Shown: one piece after another, positions 46,968-55,112 of the stretch | Layout: the number at the start of each line of letters is the position of its first letter | Numbering within the stretch: the first letter of the stretch is position 1 | DNA from: Chryseobacterium ureilyticum | Lineage (GTDB): Bacteria; Bacteroidota; Bacteroidia; Flavobacteriales; Weeksellaceae | Direction: 5' to 3' | DNA: 64,000 nt | Assembly (NCBI RefSeq): GCF_900156735.1 | Contig: NZ_FTOL01000001.1 | Location: 620,001 to 684,000, forward strand | Notes under the pieces: model-generated | The model's input: only the letters and a program-made list of their open reading frames with translations | What the model was told of the DNA's origin: nothing | The model's database searches: none | Position numbers and translations under genes: made by a program

Positions 46968-47531
46968 TTAAGGGTTATTCTCGTGAGTTATTTCGACTGT
47001 TTCTTTTCCTGTATCTGAAAATAGGCTAGGGGCAAACTGTCTTTCATAGATTTCCTGTTTGTTTTTGATAACTTCGGAATGTTCAGGATAATCCCCGACT
47101 TTAGGGAGTGCAGTCCAAGCATCTTTGTATTTTCCCTCCTTTTCAAAGGCATTCGCTTTTAGCATGGCTTCATTATATTTCTTGTTTCTGTTGTCTTTGT
47201 CCTTTTGTTCCTTATTGGAGTTTTGTTTTTCCATCGCAGAATTAGCCTGAGCAAGTTCTACCTGTTTCATAAAATGTTCCATATTGGAGAGCAGGCCAGA
47301 AGCTGTCTGAACAGGTTTTTTGATGTGGGAAAAAAATCCCTCGTCAAGTTCTTCGGGCGTACCTTTCAGGTTAAAGGGAGGAATCAGGTTTTTAGCCTTG
47401 TCCCCACAACTGTCATTTTCGATCAATATCGAAACGATAATTATATTTTCTGTTGCTTTGGTAATGGTTAGCATCAATTTGCTGTTCATTTCCATTTTCG
47501 CAATCTGTCTGAAAAAATTAGTTGCTTCCAT
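46968..47531 (-). CDS. PRTRC system protein E
   Basis: 187 residues. An N-terminal globular part (FFRQIAKMEMNSKLMLTITK ... IPPFNLKGTPEELDEGFF) matches PRTRC E. A lysine/asparagine-rich coiled segment (110-140) leads to a short TPR-like end. The role is unknown. It overlaps the upstream gene by 14 bases and precedes PRTRC C by 10. Confidence 0.8.
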   Translation of the reverse strand: MEATNFFRQIAKMEMNSKLMLTITKATENIIIVSILIENDSCGDKAKNLIPPFNLKGTPEELDEGFFSHIKKPVQTASGLLSNMEHFMKQVELAQANSAMEKQNSNKEQKDKDNRNKKYNEAMLKANAFEKEGKYKDAWTALPKVGDYPEHSEVIKNKQEIYERQFAPSLFSDTGKETVEITHENNP

Positions 47532-47886
47532 AATAATTCATTTTTTTGTCGCTTACACGGTCGGTGATGTATGATTCGGAAAGACCGATTTCCCTTAATT
47601 GTGCTTCATATTCTGCCATTACCTTATTAAATTCTGCTGTTCCTTCTTCGCCTGCAAGGTGAAGTCTGTGCGCTGTTCCTTCTTTCAGTGCCTTAGTGAC
47701 GGTTCTGTGCAGTTCTTTGATATGTCTTCGTTGGTCAGAAAGTTTGCGTATTTCCTGTGCAAATAGCTGATAGCGTGAAAGGATGTCCAAGAAAATGAAC
47801 GCTTCCACGACATTTTGATTTTTATAGTTTTCGACAAACCTGTTGTATAACCAATCTGCGAACTTGTATTTTGCCAAAGTATCCAT
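47518..47886 (-). CDS. Uncharacterised protein of the PRTRC block
   Basis: 122 residues, helical and charged (LDILSRYQLFAQEIRKLSDQ). Its end overlaps PRTRC E by 14 bases, so it is coupled to it. No family is recognised. Conserved spacing in the block supports a real gene. Confidence 0.55.
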   Translation of the reverse strand: MDTLAKYKFADWLYNRFVENYKNQNVVEAFIFLDILSRYQLFAQEIRKLSDQRRHIKELHRTVTKALKEGTAHRLHLAGEEGTAEFNKVMAEYEAQLREIGLSESYITDRVSDKKMNYYGSN

Positions 47887-47888
47887 TG

Positions 47889-48107
47889 TTATCTTTTAAT
47901 AATGTTCTGCTTAATATTTTTATCGTAGTTCATTCGGTAGCCATTATCGTGAATGACCTTTTCAAGCCCGTTCCCGACGGACTGTAGATGCTCCCAATCT
48001 TCGGATGATATATTGAGGACATAGAGCTGTCCGAATTTCATTACCATTTCAGCGATAATGGTGAGCGCCTGAAACGCTGTTTCATTTTCCTTTTTCATGG
48101 TTTCCAT
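47889..48107 (-). CDS. Small uncharacterised protein of the PRTRC block
   Basis: 72 residues, amphipathic helix-rich (FQALTIIAEMVMKFGQLYVL), starting 26 bases before the end of the upstream gene and ending 2 bases before the next. No family is recognised. Confidence 0.48.
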   Translation of the reverse strand: METMKKENETAFQALTIIAEMVMKFGQLYVLNISSEDWEHLQSVGNGLEKVIHDNGYRMNYDKNIKQNIIKR

Positions 48108-48444
48108 TATTTAAGGTTTTTAAGTAGCTTGTATAGCGTTCTGTTAAATCCTTGCCTTTTTTAAATCGGTCTGTACGGTAGTTATAAATTTCCTCGAACA
48201 GGGTAACTGTTTTGGTTTTGAGGTTGATGTAATAGCGGTAAGACGCATTTGCCCGTCTCTCGTCCATTGTGCAGTGCTTTTTGATTAAAGAAAGTTCTCT
48301 TTTACTATTGCTTAATGTGAGTAAGGGCGTTAGAATTTCCTCTACGATATAACCCTGTTCGGGGGCACTCGTGCTGTCGGCAACACATATAATTTCTTCG
48401 CCGTTGCTTAATGTGATATGAAGATTTGAACGTGTCATAATCAT
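48082..48444 (-). CDS. Uncharacterised protein of the PRTRC block
   Basis: 120 residues. A beta-rich start (NLHITLSNGEEIICVADSTS) precedes a helical basic end. A second ATG at 48438 is possible. The start shares one base with the upstream stop. No family is recognised. Confidence 0.5.
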   Translation of the reverse strand: MIMTRSNLHITLSNGEEIICVADSTSAPEQGYIVEEILTPLLTLSNSKRELSLIKKHCTMDERRANASYRYYINLKTKTVTLFEEIYNYRTDRFKKGKDLTERYTSYLKTLNNGNHEKGK

Positions 48445-48890
48445 TAATTTTGATGGGTTAATATTTCCTGAATCAATTTCAGGTCGAACTCAGATGTCCT
48501 GAGGCGGATGTCTTCGAATGCTTGATAGCGAGCCATTCCATTAGAATGGACGAGTAATACATCGCTCTTTACAAATCCATTTTCATTGCATAACCATTCT
48601 ATTTCCTGCGCATCTGCTTCAACAAAAGTGAGTTCATTTTCACCGAACCACTGTTCATAAAAAGGCATACGCGTAGACTCATGAACGAGAAACCGAACAG
48701 TATGTTCTTTTTTTGCGATATACCCCATTATAGGGTTGATTCCAAGCATTTCCACTAGTTCCATTGTTTCTTTCGTTCTATTGAGCCAGTCTTTGGAGAG
48801 GTTGACGATAGCAATTTCAAAATTGTTGCGTCCTATCTCACTGTAGACCTTTAGAAACATAAACTCCGTAATTTTTGCTGTTGGTTTCAT
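48444..48890 (-). CDS. Uncharacterised protein of the PRTRC block
   Basis: 148 residues, mixed alpha/beta (NFEIAIVNLSKDWLNRTKET, HTVRFLVHESTRMPFYEQWF), overlapping the upstream gene by 4 bases. No motif is recognised. Tight coupling shows it is part of the same operon. Confidence 0.55.
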   Translation of the reverse strand: MKPTAKITEFMFLKVYSEIGRNNFEIAIVNLSKDWLNRTKETMELVEMLGINPIMGYIAKKEHTVRFLVHESTRMPFYEQWFGENELTFVEADAQEIEWLCNENGFVKSDVLLVHSNGMARYQAFEDIRLRTSEFDLKLIQEILTHQN

Positions 48891-49297
48891 CCCTGAGATT
48901 TTAGGTCTATCGTTACAAGTAAATTGTCTCCAAATAGCAAGTAAATCGCATATTTTAGCTTTTTAGAACACTGTGGCTGTGCTGTAAAATTGACGAGGGC
49001 ATTGATGCTGAACAGCGCATCGTAACCGTCAAAAAGTTGATCCCTGAACGTTTTTTTATTTTTATACAGTCTTGTACCGTTCTTTTTGTATCTACGCTCA
49101 AAAAAGTCTATTAGATTGTACCATAGTTCGGCAGTAATATGCTTTGCTGTCCAATCCTTTAAAATCTGTTCCTTGTTATCTTGGTAGAAATCTGCTTCTT
49201 TTTTGATGAAATCCGTCAGATTTTTAATTTCATCGGGAAAAAGGTTGGCAAGTAGATAGGCTCTATCTAGGTTATCCATTTGATTTAGTGTTTTCAT
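48887..49297 (-). CDS. Uncharacterised protein of the PRTRC block
   Basis: 136 residues, helical (YLLANLFPDEIKNLTDFIKK), with a cysteine/lysine segment AQPQCSKKLKYAIYLLFGDN near the end. Its stop overlaps the next start by 4 bases. No family is recognised. Confidence 0.52.
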   Translation of the reverse strand: MKTLNQMDNLDRAYLLANLFPDEIKNLTDFIKKEADFYQDNKEQILKDWTAKHITAELWYNLIDFFERRYKKNGTRLYKNKKTFRDQLFDGYDALFSINALVNFTAQPQCSKKLKYAIYLLFGDNLLVTIDLKSQG

Positions 49298-49364
49298 TTT
49301 TACATCTTTTAGGGTTAATTTTAGGTGGCAGACTTTTGCCGGACTGCCACCTCTAAAAGTTTTA

Positions 49365-50438
49365 TTAATTCAGTTCAAACACATCTGCACCAATTTTCTC
49401 AAATGAAATGCATAGTTCAAATGCCTTTTGGGTTTTGAGCTGTGCAGTGCCGCCCAGAACGATGCTCTGTAGTTTTGCTTCAGGGTTTTTGTAGTTTCGG
49501 ACGTTTTGAAAGTACCCCGTCACGGCATTATAAGCACCGAACAATGTCCCTTTTGTGGTTTCCATCAATTGGGTATCGTTAATCATGGCGTATGCGAATG
49601 CATCATCTACCGTGTTTTTGAACATCGTTGACAATTCATCATCTGCCCCTTTTTTCAGCAGGTCAAATGTTTCCTTGTTCGGACATAGGGCGAGCTGAAT
49701 CAGCTTGCGGATTTCGCTGTCCTTTACTTTGACCTTTGCCCAACTGTTGAAAATGCCATCCATCTGCATGGTCAGGGTGTTTGCCAACCCCATTACTTTG
49801 TGGGCATCGTTCAGGCGCTGTTTGGCTCCTGCGGTGTGCTTGATGCGTACTACGTTGCTCATGTTGCGTAGTGAAGCGTTCAGGGTGTTCTGACAGACGA
49901 TTCTGATAGGGGTGAAGGCTGCCGTGATGCTTCCGCTCCCGTCATGGGAGGTCGTCAGGAAGATATATTTTTCAATCACATCATCGGAATTGCCGATACG
50001 GATGTAGTTAGGGAGTTTTGCAGTGATAAATATGCGTTCTCCCTGCCCCAATGCCCCTGCGGTTTCGTAGAGGATGCCACTTTCACCGCCTGCGATAGAA
50101 TCGAAAAAGGTAAATGCATCTTTATTCTGTACGATATGGTAGTCTTTACCCACAACACCGAGTACGGTATTGTTGTCCGTGCGGATGTTGGCAAAATAAT
50201 TGGGAACCTCGATTTCCGTGTCCTGAATGACGATACCGTCTGCAATCTGAACGATGCCCGAACCTTTTGTAAATAGTGGGCTTTTTTCTACTTCGTAGTC
50301 CAGACCTGCGTGCCGGATTGCCTCGGCACTTGTCGGGTAGTCCTGCACAATCTGTCCTAGTCCGTGCCAAGCCTTTTCCTTTACCGAGAAAAATGAATAT
50401 CTGCCTGTTCTGTTGTTGTAATTTAGATTATGTGCCAT
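49365..50438 (-). CDS. DUF932 phage/plasmid-like protein
   Basis: 357 residues from ATG 50438 (MAHNLNYNNRTGRYSF); the longer frame to 50519 runs into the SSB gene and is rejected. The body matches DUF932 / phage-plasmid TIGR03299 proteins: AWHGLGQIVQDYPTSAEAIR near the start, TALGVVGKDYHIVQN-type centre, and FTPIRIVCQNTLNASLRNMS. Such proteins are common beside SSB and PRTRC genes on integrative elements. The function is unknown, possibly in element replication. Confidence 0.85.
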   Translation of the reverse strand: MAHNLNYNNRTGRYSFFSVKEKAWHGLGQIVQDYPTSAEAIRHAGLDYEVEKSPLFTKGSGIVQIADGIVIQDTEIEVPNYFANIRTDNNTVLGVVGKDYHIVQNKDAFTFFDSIAGGESGILYETAGALGQGERIFITAKLPNYIRIGNSDDVIEKYIFLTTSHDGSGSITAAFTPIRIVCQNTLNASLRNMSNVVRIKHTAGAKQRLNDAHKVMGLANTLTMQMDGIFNSWAKVKVKDSEIRKLIQLALCPNKETFDLLKKGADDELSTMFKNTVDDAFAYAMINDTQLMETTKGTLFGAYNAVTGYFQNVRNYKNPEAKLQSIVLGGTAQLKTQKAFELCISFEKIGADVFELN

Positions 50439-50496
50439 GATTTCTGATTTTAAGGTGTTTTGTTTTTTGATGAATCTGTGAGATTGAAACGGACGG

Positions 50497-50904
50497 TTAG
50501 AAAGGTAAATCGTCATCATCCGAACCTGCCACTATTGCAGTGTTTGCGCTCTGTTTTTCTGCACTGGTTTGTGTGCTTTGTCCGTTTTCCTGCTTGGCGG
50601 GTTTTCCTAAAGGCTTGATAGCTGAGGTATGGAAATTGAGCCCTGCTTTTGCTGTTCCGTCACTTGAAAGCCATGCCCTTGCGCTGATTCTGCCCGATAG
50701 TTCAACCAATAGCCCTTTGACAAGGAATGTCACGGCTTTAGGAGTAAGCCAATAGGAGCAGTCCACAAATTCGGTCTGTTCAATGCGCTGTCCTGCTTTG
50801 TTTTTGTAGCTGTCATTCACTGCGATGGAGAAGTTGACAACTTCTTTTCCGTTTGGTGTTTTGCTGACTTCTGCATTTTTGGTCAGCCTTCCGATGATGT
50901 TCAT
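50497..50904 (-). CDS. ssb: Single-stranded DNA-binding protein
   Basis: 135 residues. An OB fold (MNIIGRLTKNAEVSKTPNGK, VNFSIAVNDSY, FVDCSYW, LLVELSGRISARAWLSSDG) leads to a glutamine/serine-rich tail ending in DDDDLPF, the acidic tip that recruits partner proteins. Chromosomal Bacteroidetes SSBs differ slightly; this copy belongs to the mobile-element block and is its first gene, 58 bases before DUF932. Confidence 0.9.
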   Translation of the reverse strand: MNIIGRLTKNAEVSKTPNGKEVVNFSIAVNDSYKNKAGQRIEQTEFVDCSYWLTPKAVTFLVKGLLVELSGRISARAWLSSDGTAKAGLNFHTSAIKPLGKPAKQENGQSTQTSAEKQSANTAIVAGSDDDDLPF

Positions 50905-51757
50905 AATCGTCTGTTTTTAAGTTATACAATCCTGTTACGCTTCCCCCTTTTCCTGTCCTGCTGAGGCTCGGCCCCGAATCATTTTTTTCAAAAGAAAAAA
51001 CAGGAAAAAAAAGAAAGTCAATGTATACGCCGGTCAAATGGTGCAGAGTCAAGAGAAATGATGATTTAATGGGGGGGACCCTCTGGGGCGTAGACCGTTC
51101 ATTCGTTATTTCTCTTGCAGGGTGGTGTCGGTGGCTGGCCGACGTATTTTTACTTCCCTTTTTCGACTGTTCTTTTGATAAAAACTGATTAAACAAATCT
51201 TATTTTTCCTGAAATTTCAGTCGTGTTAAAAAAGTATTATTCATAGGTAATTGAAAGCTGCGTATAATCCGGACGGGCTTAGGAGCGGCTTTCAATTTTC
51301 TATGTTAGGGAATGCAAAAAGCTCTTTTACAATGAAGGAACGGGCATGGCGTAAATGTGCTTTTGCTTTTGTGGGCTGGCAATGATAGTGGTGTTTTGAA
51401 TTATGTATTTTGAAATGATATCTTTTGCGTGAGTGATTGAAGGGGAAAGCCCACAGGAACGAGGACTTGTAACGGAAAGCCCGGTGCCATAAAGCACACG
51501 CCATAATAAGTTTATGCATAAGGCATTTTGGGAATAGCGTTAAGTGGACTGAATAGATTTCTTCACACAGAATAGGAAATGCACTGCTATAAAATTCCCT
51601 GGTCTTAACTTTTCCTTGATTTATTTTTAATATTATTCGCGCGGATCTGTTGCTGGTTGCTTGTAAACACAAAGATTTACTTACTTTTGTTTATAGAAAG
51701 CTGGAGAATTTATAGCATTATTTAAGCTAATTTTAAACCTAGAATAGCACAATTTAC
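50905..51757. other. 853-bp gene-free region with an inverted repeat
   Basis: This lies between divergent SSB and SEFIR genes. A perfect 10-bp inverted repeat AATTGAAAGC / GCTTTCAATT (51249-51258 with 51288-51297) has a 29-nt loop and is followed by TTTC. Short GC-rich stretches lie near 51075-51100 and 51122-51150. Two open frames on the minus strand here look like chance frames. The region may hold element promoters or an origin; nothing decisive is seen. Confidence 0.45.
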
Positions 51758-53194
51758 ATGAGTAAAAAAGTATTTATTTCCTATGCATGGGGTAATAGTG
51801 AGCATCAACAATGGATAGTTGATCTTGCAACAAGACTAATGAACGACAGCGTTGACGTTGTGTTGGATAGGTGGTCACTTCAAGATGGTCATGATATCCA
51901 TAGTTTCATGGAAACTATGGTTAAGGCAAAAGATATTTTTCGGGTACTTATAGTTTCTGATAAAACGTATACGGAAAAATCTAATGATCGAGCTGGGGGT
52001 GTGGGAACCGAAACCCAGATTATTACGCCAAATATCTATTCGAAGCAAGAGCAAGTCAAATTCATTCCACTCGTAAGAGAGAGGGATGAGGATGGACATG
52101 CATTTCTTCCTGTGTATTTACAAAGCAGAAAATATATCGATTTTTCTAGGGAAGAGGATTTTGAAAATAGTTATGAGCAATTATTAAGAAATATTCTTGA
52201 AGCCCCATCGCTTCCTAAACCTAAATTAGGAATAAAAGCGCCCAGTTATATTACCGATTCAGTTGTAAATCTTGCTGAAACCCACAATAAATTAAAGACA
52301 ATAAATAACCAGATCAATAAGAATGGAAAGGTTGCATATAGGGAATTGAAAAGTTTTATTGAGATCTTTCAGGATAAACTTTGGGATTTTGAGCTTGTTA
52401 ATACGCCAACTGATATAATCGGTTATGGCGAGAAATTATATGATACGCTGAAATCATATAAACCATTGAAAGAAGATTTTGTACAATTTATTGAAATTTT
52501 GGCAAGTAACGAACTGGATAATAGCGATGAATTATTAATCGAATTTTTTGAAACTGCTCCGCTTTATGATAGTCCCAGGGAACACGAAGGCAGCTGGAGC
52601 CCTGCAAGATTTGACATTTTTAAAGTAATTTTTCATGAACTTTTCCTGTATGCAATAGCTGCAGCCTTAAAAAATAAAAACTACAAACTCGTTGCAGATC
52701 TGCTACATACTAAATATTACAAAAAAGAAAAATATGCCAGGAAGACAGAAGCTTCTAAGTTTACTTTTATCGGAGGCTACCATGAATATCTGGAACAATA
52801 TTTTTCTAGGGAACACAAGAAGATTACAGGTTTTGGAGAGTATATTATTATGAATTTGTGTGAAAATTTTAAAAAGACCGACCTTATATTAGCTGATATG
52901 GTATGTTATTTCGTTAGCTATCTGAAGATAGTTGATTACGAAACGTGGTTTCCTTATACTTATATTTATGGAGAATCACAGCCTATCAATTTTTTCGCAA
53001 AAATGACATCTAAAAAGCATTTTGATAATGTAAAGGAAATATTCGACATAAAAGGAGCAATTGAGCTTAAAAATATACTGACAACTTACAAAAGTGAAAA
53101 TAATGACCATATTCGTTATGGAGGGAACGGGTATTCGAAAGTGCCTTCCATTCATGAGCTTGTAAACCCGGATACAATTGCAAGTGAAAGGTAA
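51758..53194 (+). CDS. SEFIR/TIR-like domain protein, probable defence effector
   Basis: 478 residues, no signal peptide. Residues 1-~150 form a SEFIR-type TIR fold: KKVFISYAWGNSEHQQWIVD, VVLDRWSLQDGHDIHSFMET, FRVLIVSDKTYTEK and later KFIPLVRERDEDG. The rest (~170-478) is helical and unassigned. SEFIR proteins are known single-gene antiphage systems that act by NAD depletion; the TIR catalytic acid would lie in the domain but I cannot fix it. A ParB-like gene follows after 45 bases on the same strand. Confidence 0.75.
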   Translation: MSKKVFISYAWGNSEHQQWIVDLATRLMNDSVDVVLDRWSLQDGHDIHSFMETMVKAKDIFRVLIVSDKTYTEKSNDRAGGVGTETQIITPNIYSKQEQVKFIPLVRERDEDGHAFLPVYLQSRKYIDFSREEDFENSYEQLLRNILEAPSLPKPKLGIKAPSYITDSVVNLAETHNKLKTINNQINKNGKVAYRELKSFIEIFQDKLWDFELVNTPTDIIGYGEKLYDTLKSYKPLKEDFVQFIEILASNELDNSDELLIEFFETAPLYDSPREHEGSWSPARFDIFKVIFHELFLYAIAAALKNKNYKLVADLLHTKYYKKEKYARKTEASKFTFIGGYHEYLEQYFSREHKKITGFGEYIIMNLCENFKKTDLILADMVCYFVSYLKIVDYETWFPYTYIYGESQPINFFAKMTSKKHFDNVKEIFDIKGAIELKNILTTYKSENNDHIRYGGNGYSKVPSIHELVNPDTIASER

Positions 53195-53239
53195 GCCTGG
53201 AATGGTATCGATTGGTAAAATGCGAAAAAATATAAATAA

Positions 53240-54058
53240 ATGGCCTACAGGTACTCGCATCAACAACGGATAGACTGGATAAAATTACATAATCCAAACT
53301 ATCCTAATCAGCATTGGCATAGCGATATTGTTTATCGCCCGGATGAAATTCTCCATAAGGAGTTTTTTTATCGCAAGAGGACTGTAAAAAAGAAGATCAA
53401 TCCAGCAAACATATGTGGTATTGAATACGCCTACTCGTACAATTGTCCAGCTTATAAGGCAAAGGACTGGACATATCACTGGGACGATTTATTGCGCGAT
53501 CTGAAACGACTAGATTGGGTTATTGACAATTTGGTCGATTTAGACCAGATTATTGACCATATCCACTTTAATGAGGAGGAAAAGACAGTTGAACAGTATG
53601 GCGATCACTTTTTCACTACGGGTGGGCAACATCGCTTATGTCTTGCCAAATACCTTGAACTGGATGAGGTGGAAGTAAACGTTGAGGAATACATTTTTGA
53701 CCGTGAGCGATTTCAACGGGAAAAAAGATTTGAAAGATACATTCCTAAATTTATTGAGGAAGGGTTTTTGGGTCAGTGGTATGAAAATAACCCACGCGTT
53801 GATTTTGTGGGGATAGATGTTAAGGGATTTGATAATAAAAAGGATACGGTTTTTATAAAAAAGAAATTTGCCGGATATGTATTGGACCGGATGAGTGAGC
53901 TTAGAAGATTTTCATATCGGGGTATCTCCAATAGCATAAAATCAATGAAAATTGAAAGTAATAAAAGAAATAGTATTGTTTCAGATCAGGAACTCTATCT
54001 TTTGGATACATTACTACTGCGGCACAACCGCAGCATTTTAAGTAAGATTTTCATATAA
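53240..54058 (+). CDS. ParB/sulfiredoxin-like domain protein
   Basis: 272 residues. Residues ~95-150 have IIDHIHFNEEEKTVEQYGDH then FFTTGGQHRLCLAKYLELDE and VEVNVEEYIFD, the ParB-like pattern of a G-x-H-R-x-x-A-x loop between strands. The remainder is charged and helical. ParB-like folds include nucleases and CTP-binding partition proteins. No ParA gene is nearby. Its place behind the SEFIR gene suggests a two-gene unit, though nothing proves they work together. Confidence 0.55.
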   Translation: MAYRYSHQQRIDWIKLHNPNYPNQHWHSDIVYRPDEILHKEFFYRKRTVKKKINPANICGIEYAYSYNCPAYKAKDWTYHWDDLLRDLKRLDWVIDNLVDLDQIIDHIHFNEEEKTVEQYGDHFFTTGGQHRLCLAKYLELDEVEVNVEEYIFDRERFQREKRFERYIPKFIEEGFLGQWYENNPRVDFVGIDVKGFDNKKDTVFIKKKFAGYVLDRMSELRRFSYRGISNSIKSMKIESNKRNSIVSDQELYLLDTLLLRHNRSILSKIFI

Positions 54059-54138
54059 TTCTTTGTTGATGGATTGTAAGAATGATATGAAAATAATATA
54101 AATCAAGCGAAGTCAATTTATTCTTCTATGGACTTTTC

Positions 54139-54996
54139 CTAGGACATCAATATGTTATCAATCACCTCAATGCCTAAGAGGTTTTTTGCTATGATGAATT
54201 TCTCGGGAAGTCTTCCTTCCAATGCCAAAATAATGCGACTGTTTGGAAGTTCATTATCTACAATTTGTTTTGCTTCAATTAAATGCTTGTATTTTACACA
54301 CTGGAAAATGCCACGTAATATATCTTCTGGAGTAGAAATAATAGATTTCACTTCGACCCCGATTTTCAGGGATTGATCAATAAATAGAACGTCAATAACA
54401 TCAGCTGAAGGTAGTACATGTTCGAGTATTCCCTCTGGAAGGGAATCCTTAAGACCTAGTACTAAAGGGTTTTTTGAAACAAACTCCTTAAATTTTCTGT
54501 GGCTTTCGCTTTCACCTCCTGATCGTATTTTGGTTGCTTTATGTAAATCTTCTTGAAGGTCTATGTGTATTGGATCCAAACCAAGAACATTCAAAACTTC
54601 CCGCCAGTATGGAAATAAATATATTTCTGCGAGCATAGCATCCAAAAACTCTTTCTGCTGGCTTGGGCTACGGGTGCTGTAATCAGCAATATCGATAAAC
54701 CAAGAAATTCCATCGCCTGGAAGGTTAGTTCTTTTGCTGATCGCGATACATTGGATGGGTGGAATTTTGATGTCAATACTTAAGCTCAGTTCTTTCATTG
54801 CATTTCCAATCACACCCAATACATAATTAAGATTTCTTGGATTTGGCATTTCAAGAATTTTAGCAAGGTCGGAATAATAAATTGTCTGACGGGCCTCAGC
54901 TTGTTTAACTAGGTAGGGTAAAGCTACTCTCGCTCTTGCTTGATATAATTTATTTCCCTCTAATAAATCGTACTTTCCGACAATTGATGTTTTCAT
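54139..54996 (-). CDS. PD-(D/E)xK-like nuclease-domain protein
   Basis: 285 residues, no signal peptide. The C-terminal ~130 residues have ADVIDVLFIDQSLKIGVEVK, i.e. D-x(n)-E-x-K of a restriction-endonuclease-like fold, followed by GIFQCVKYKHLIEA with the helix lysine typical of such domains. The N-terminal ~130 residues are helical (YYSDLAKILEMPNPRNLNYV), possibly winged-helix. It is convergent with the ParB-like gene. A nuclease in defence or repair is plausible. Confidence 0.6.
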   Translation of the reverse strand: MKTSIVGKYDLLEGNKLYQARARVALPYLVKQAEARQTIYYSDLAKILEMPNPRNLNYVLGVIGNAMKELSLSIDIKIPPIQCIAISKRTNLPGDGISWFIDIADYSTRSPSQQKEFLDAMLAEIYLFPYWREVLNVLGLDPIHIDLQEDLHKATKIRSGGESESHRKFKEFVSKNPLVLGLKDSLPEGILEHVLPSADVIDVLFIDQSLKIGVEVKSIISTPEDILRGIFQCVKYKHLIEAKQIVDNELPNSRIILALEGRLPEKFIIAKNLLGIEVIDNILMS

Positions 54997-55112
54997 TTTA
55001 CTTTGCTATTTTCAGTTGATGTCTCTTTTTGATTAGTTTTAGCTAATCCAAGGAATTTATAATACAATTTTTTTTATAAATTATTGATAGCTAGGGCTAT
55101 TTGGCAAGACGT

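Noticed and set aside
50813..51672. Two 126-127-codon minus-strand frames in the SSB-SEFIR gap
   Set aside because: The products are basic and low-complexity without a recognisable fold; the first overlaps the SSB gene start. They are treated as chance frames.
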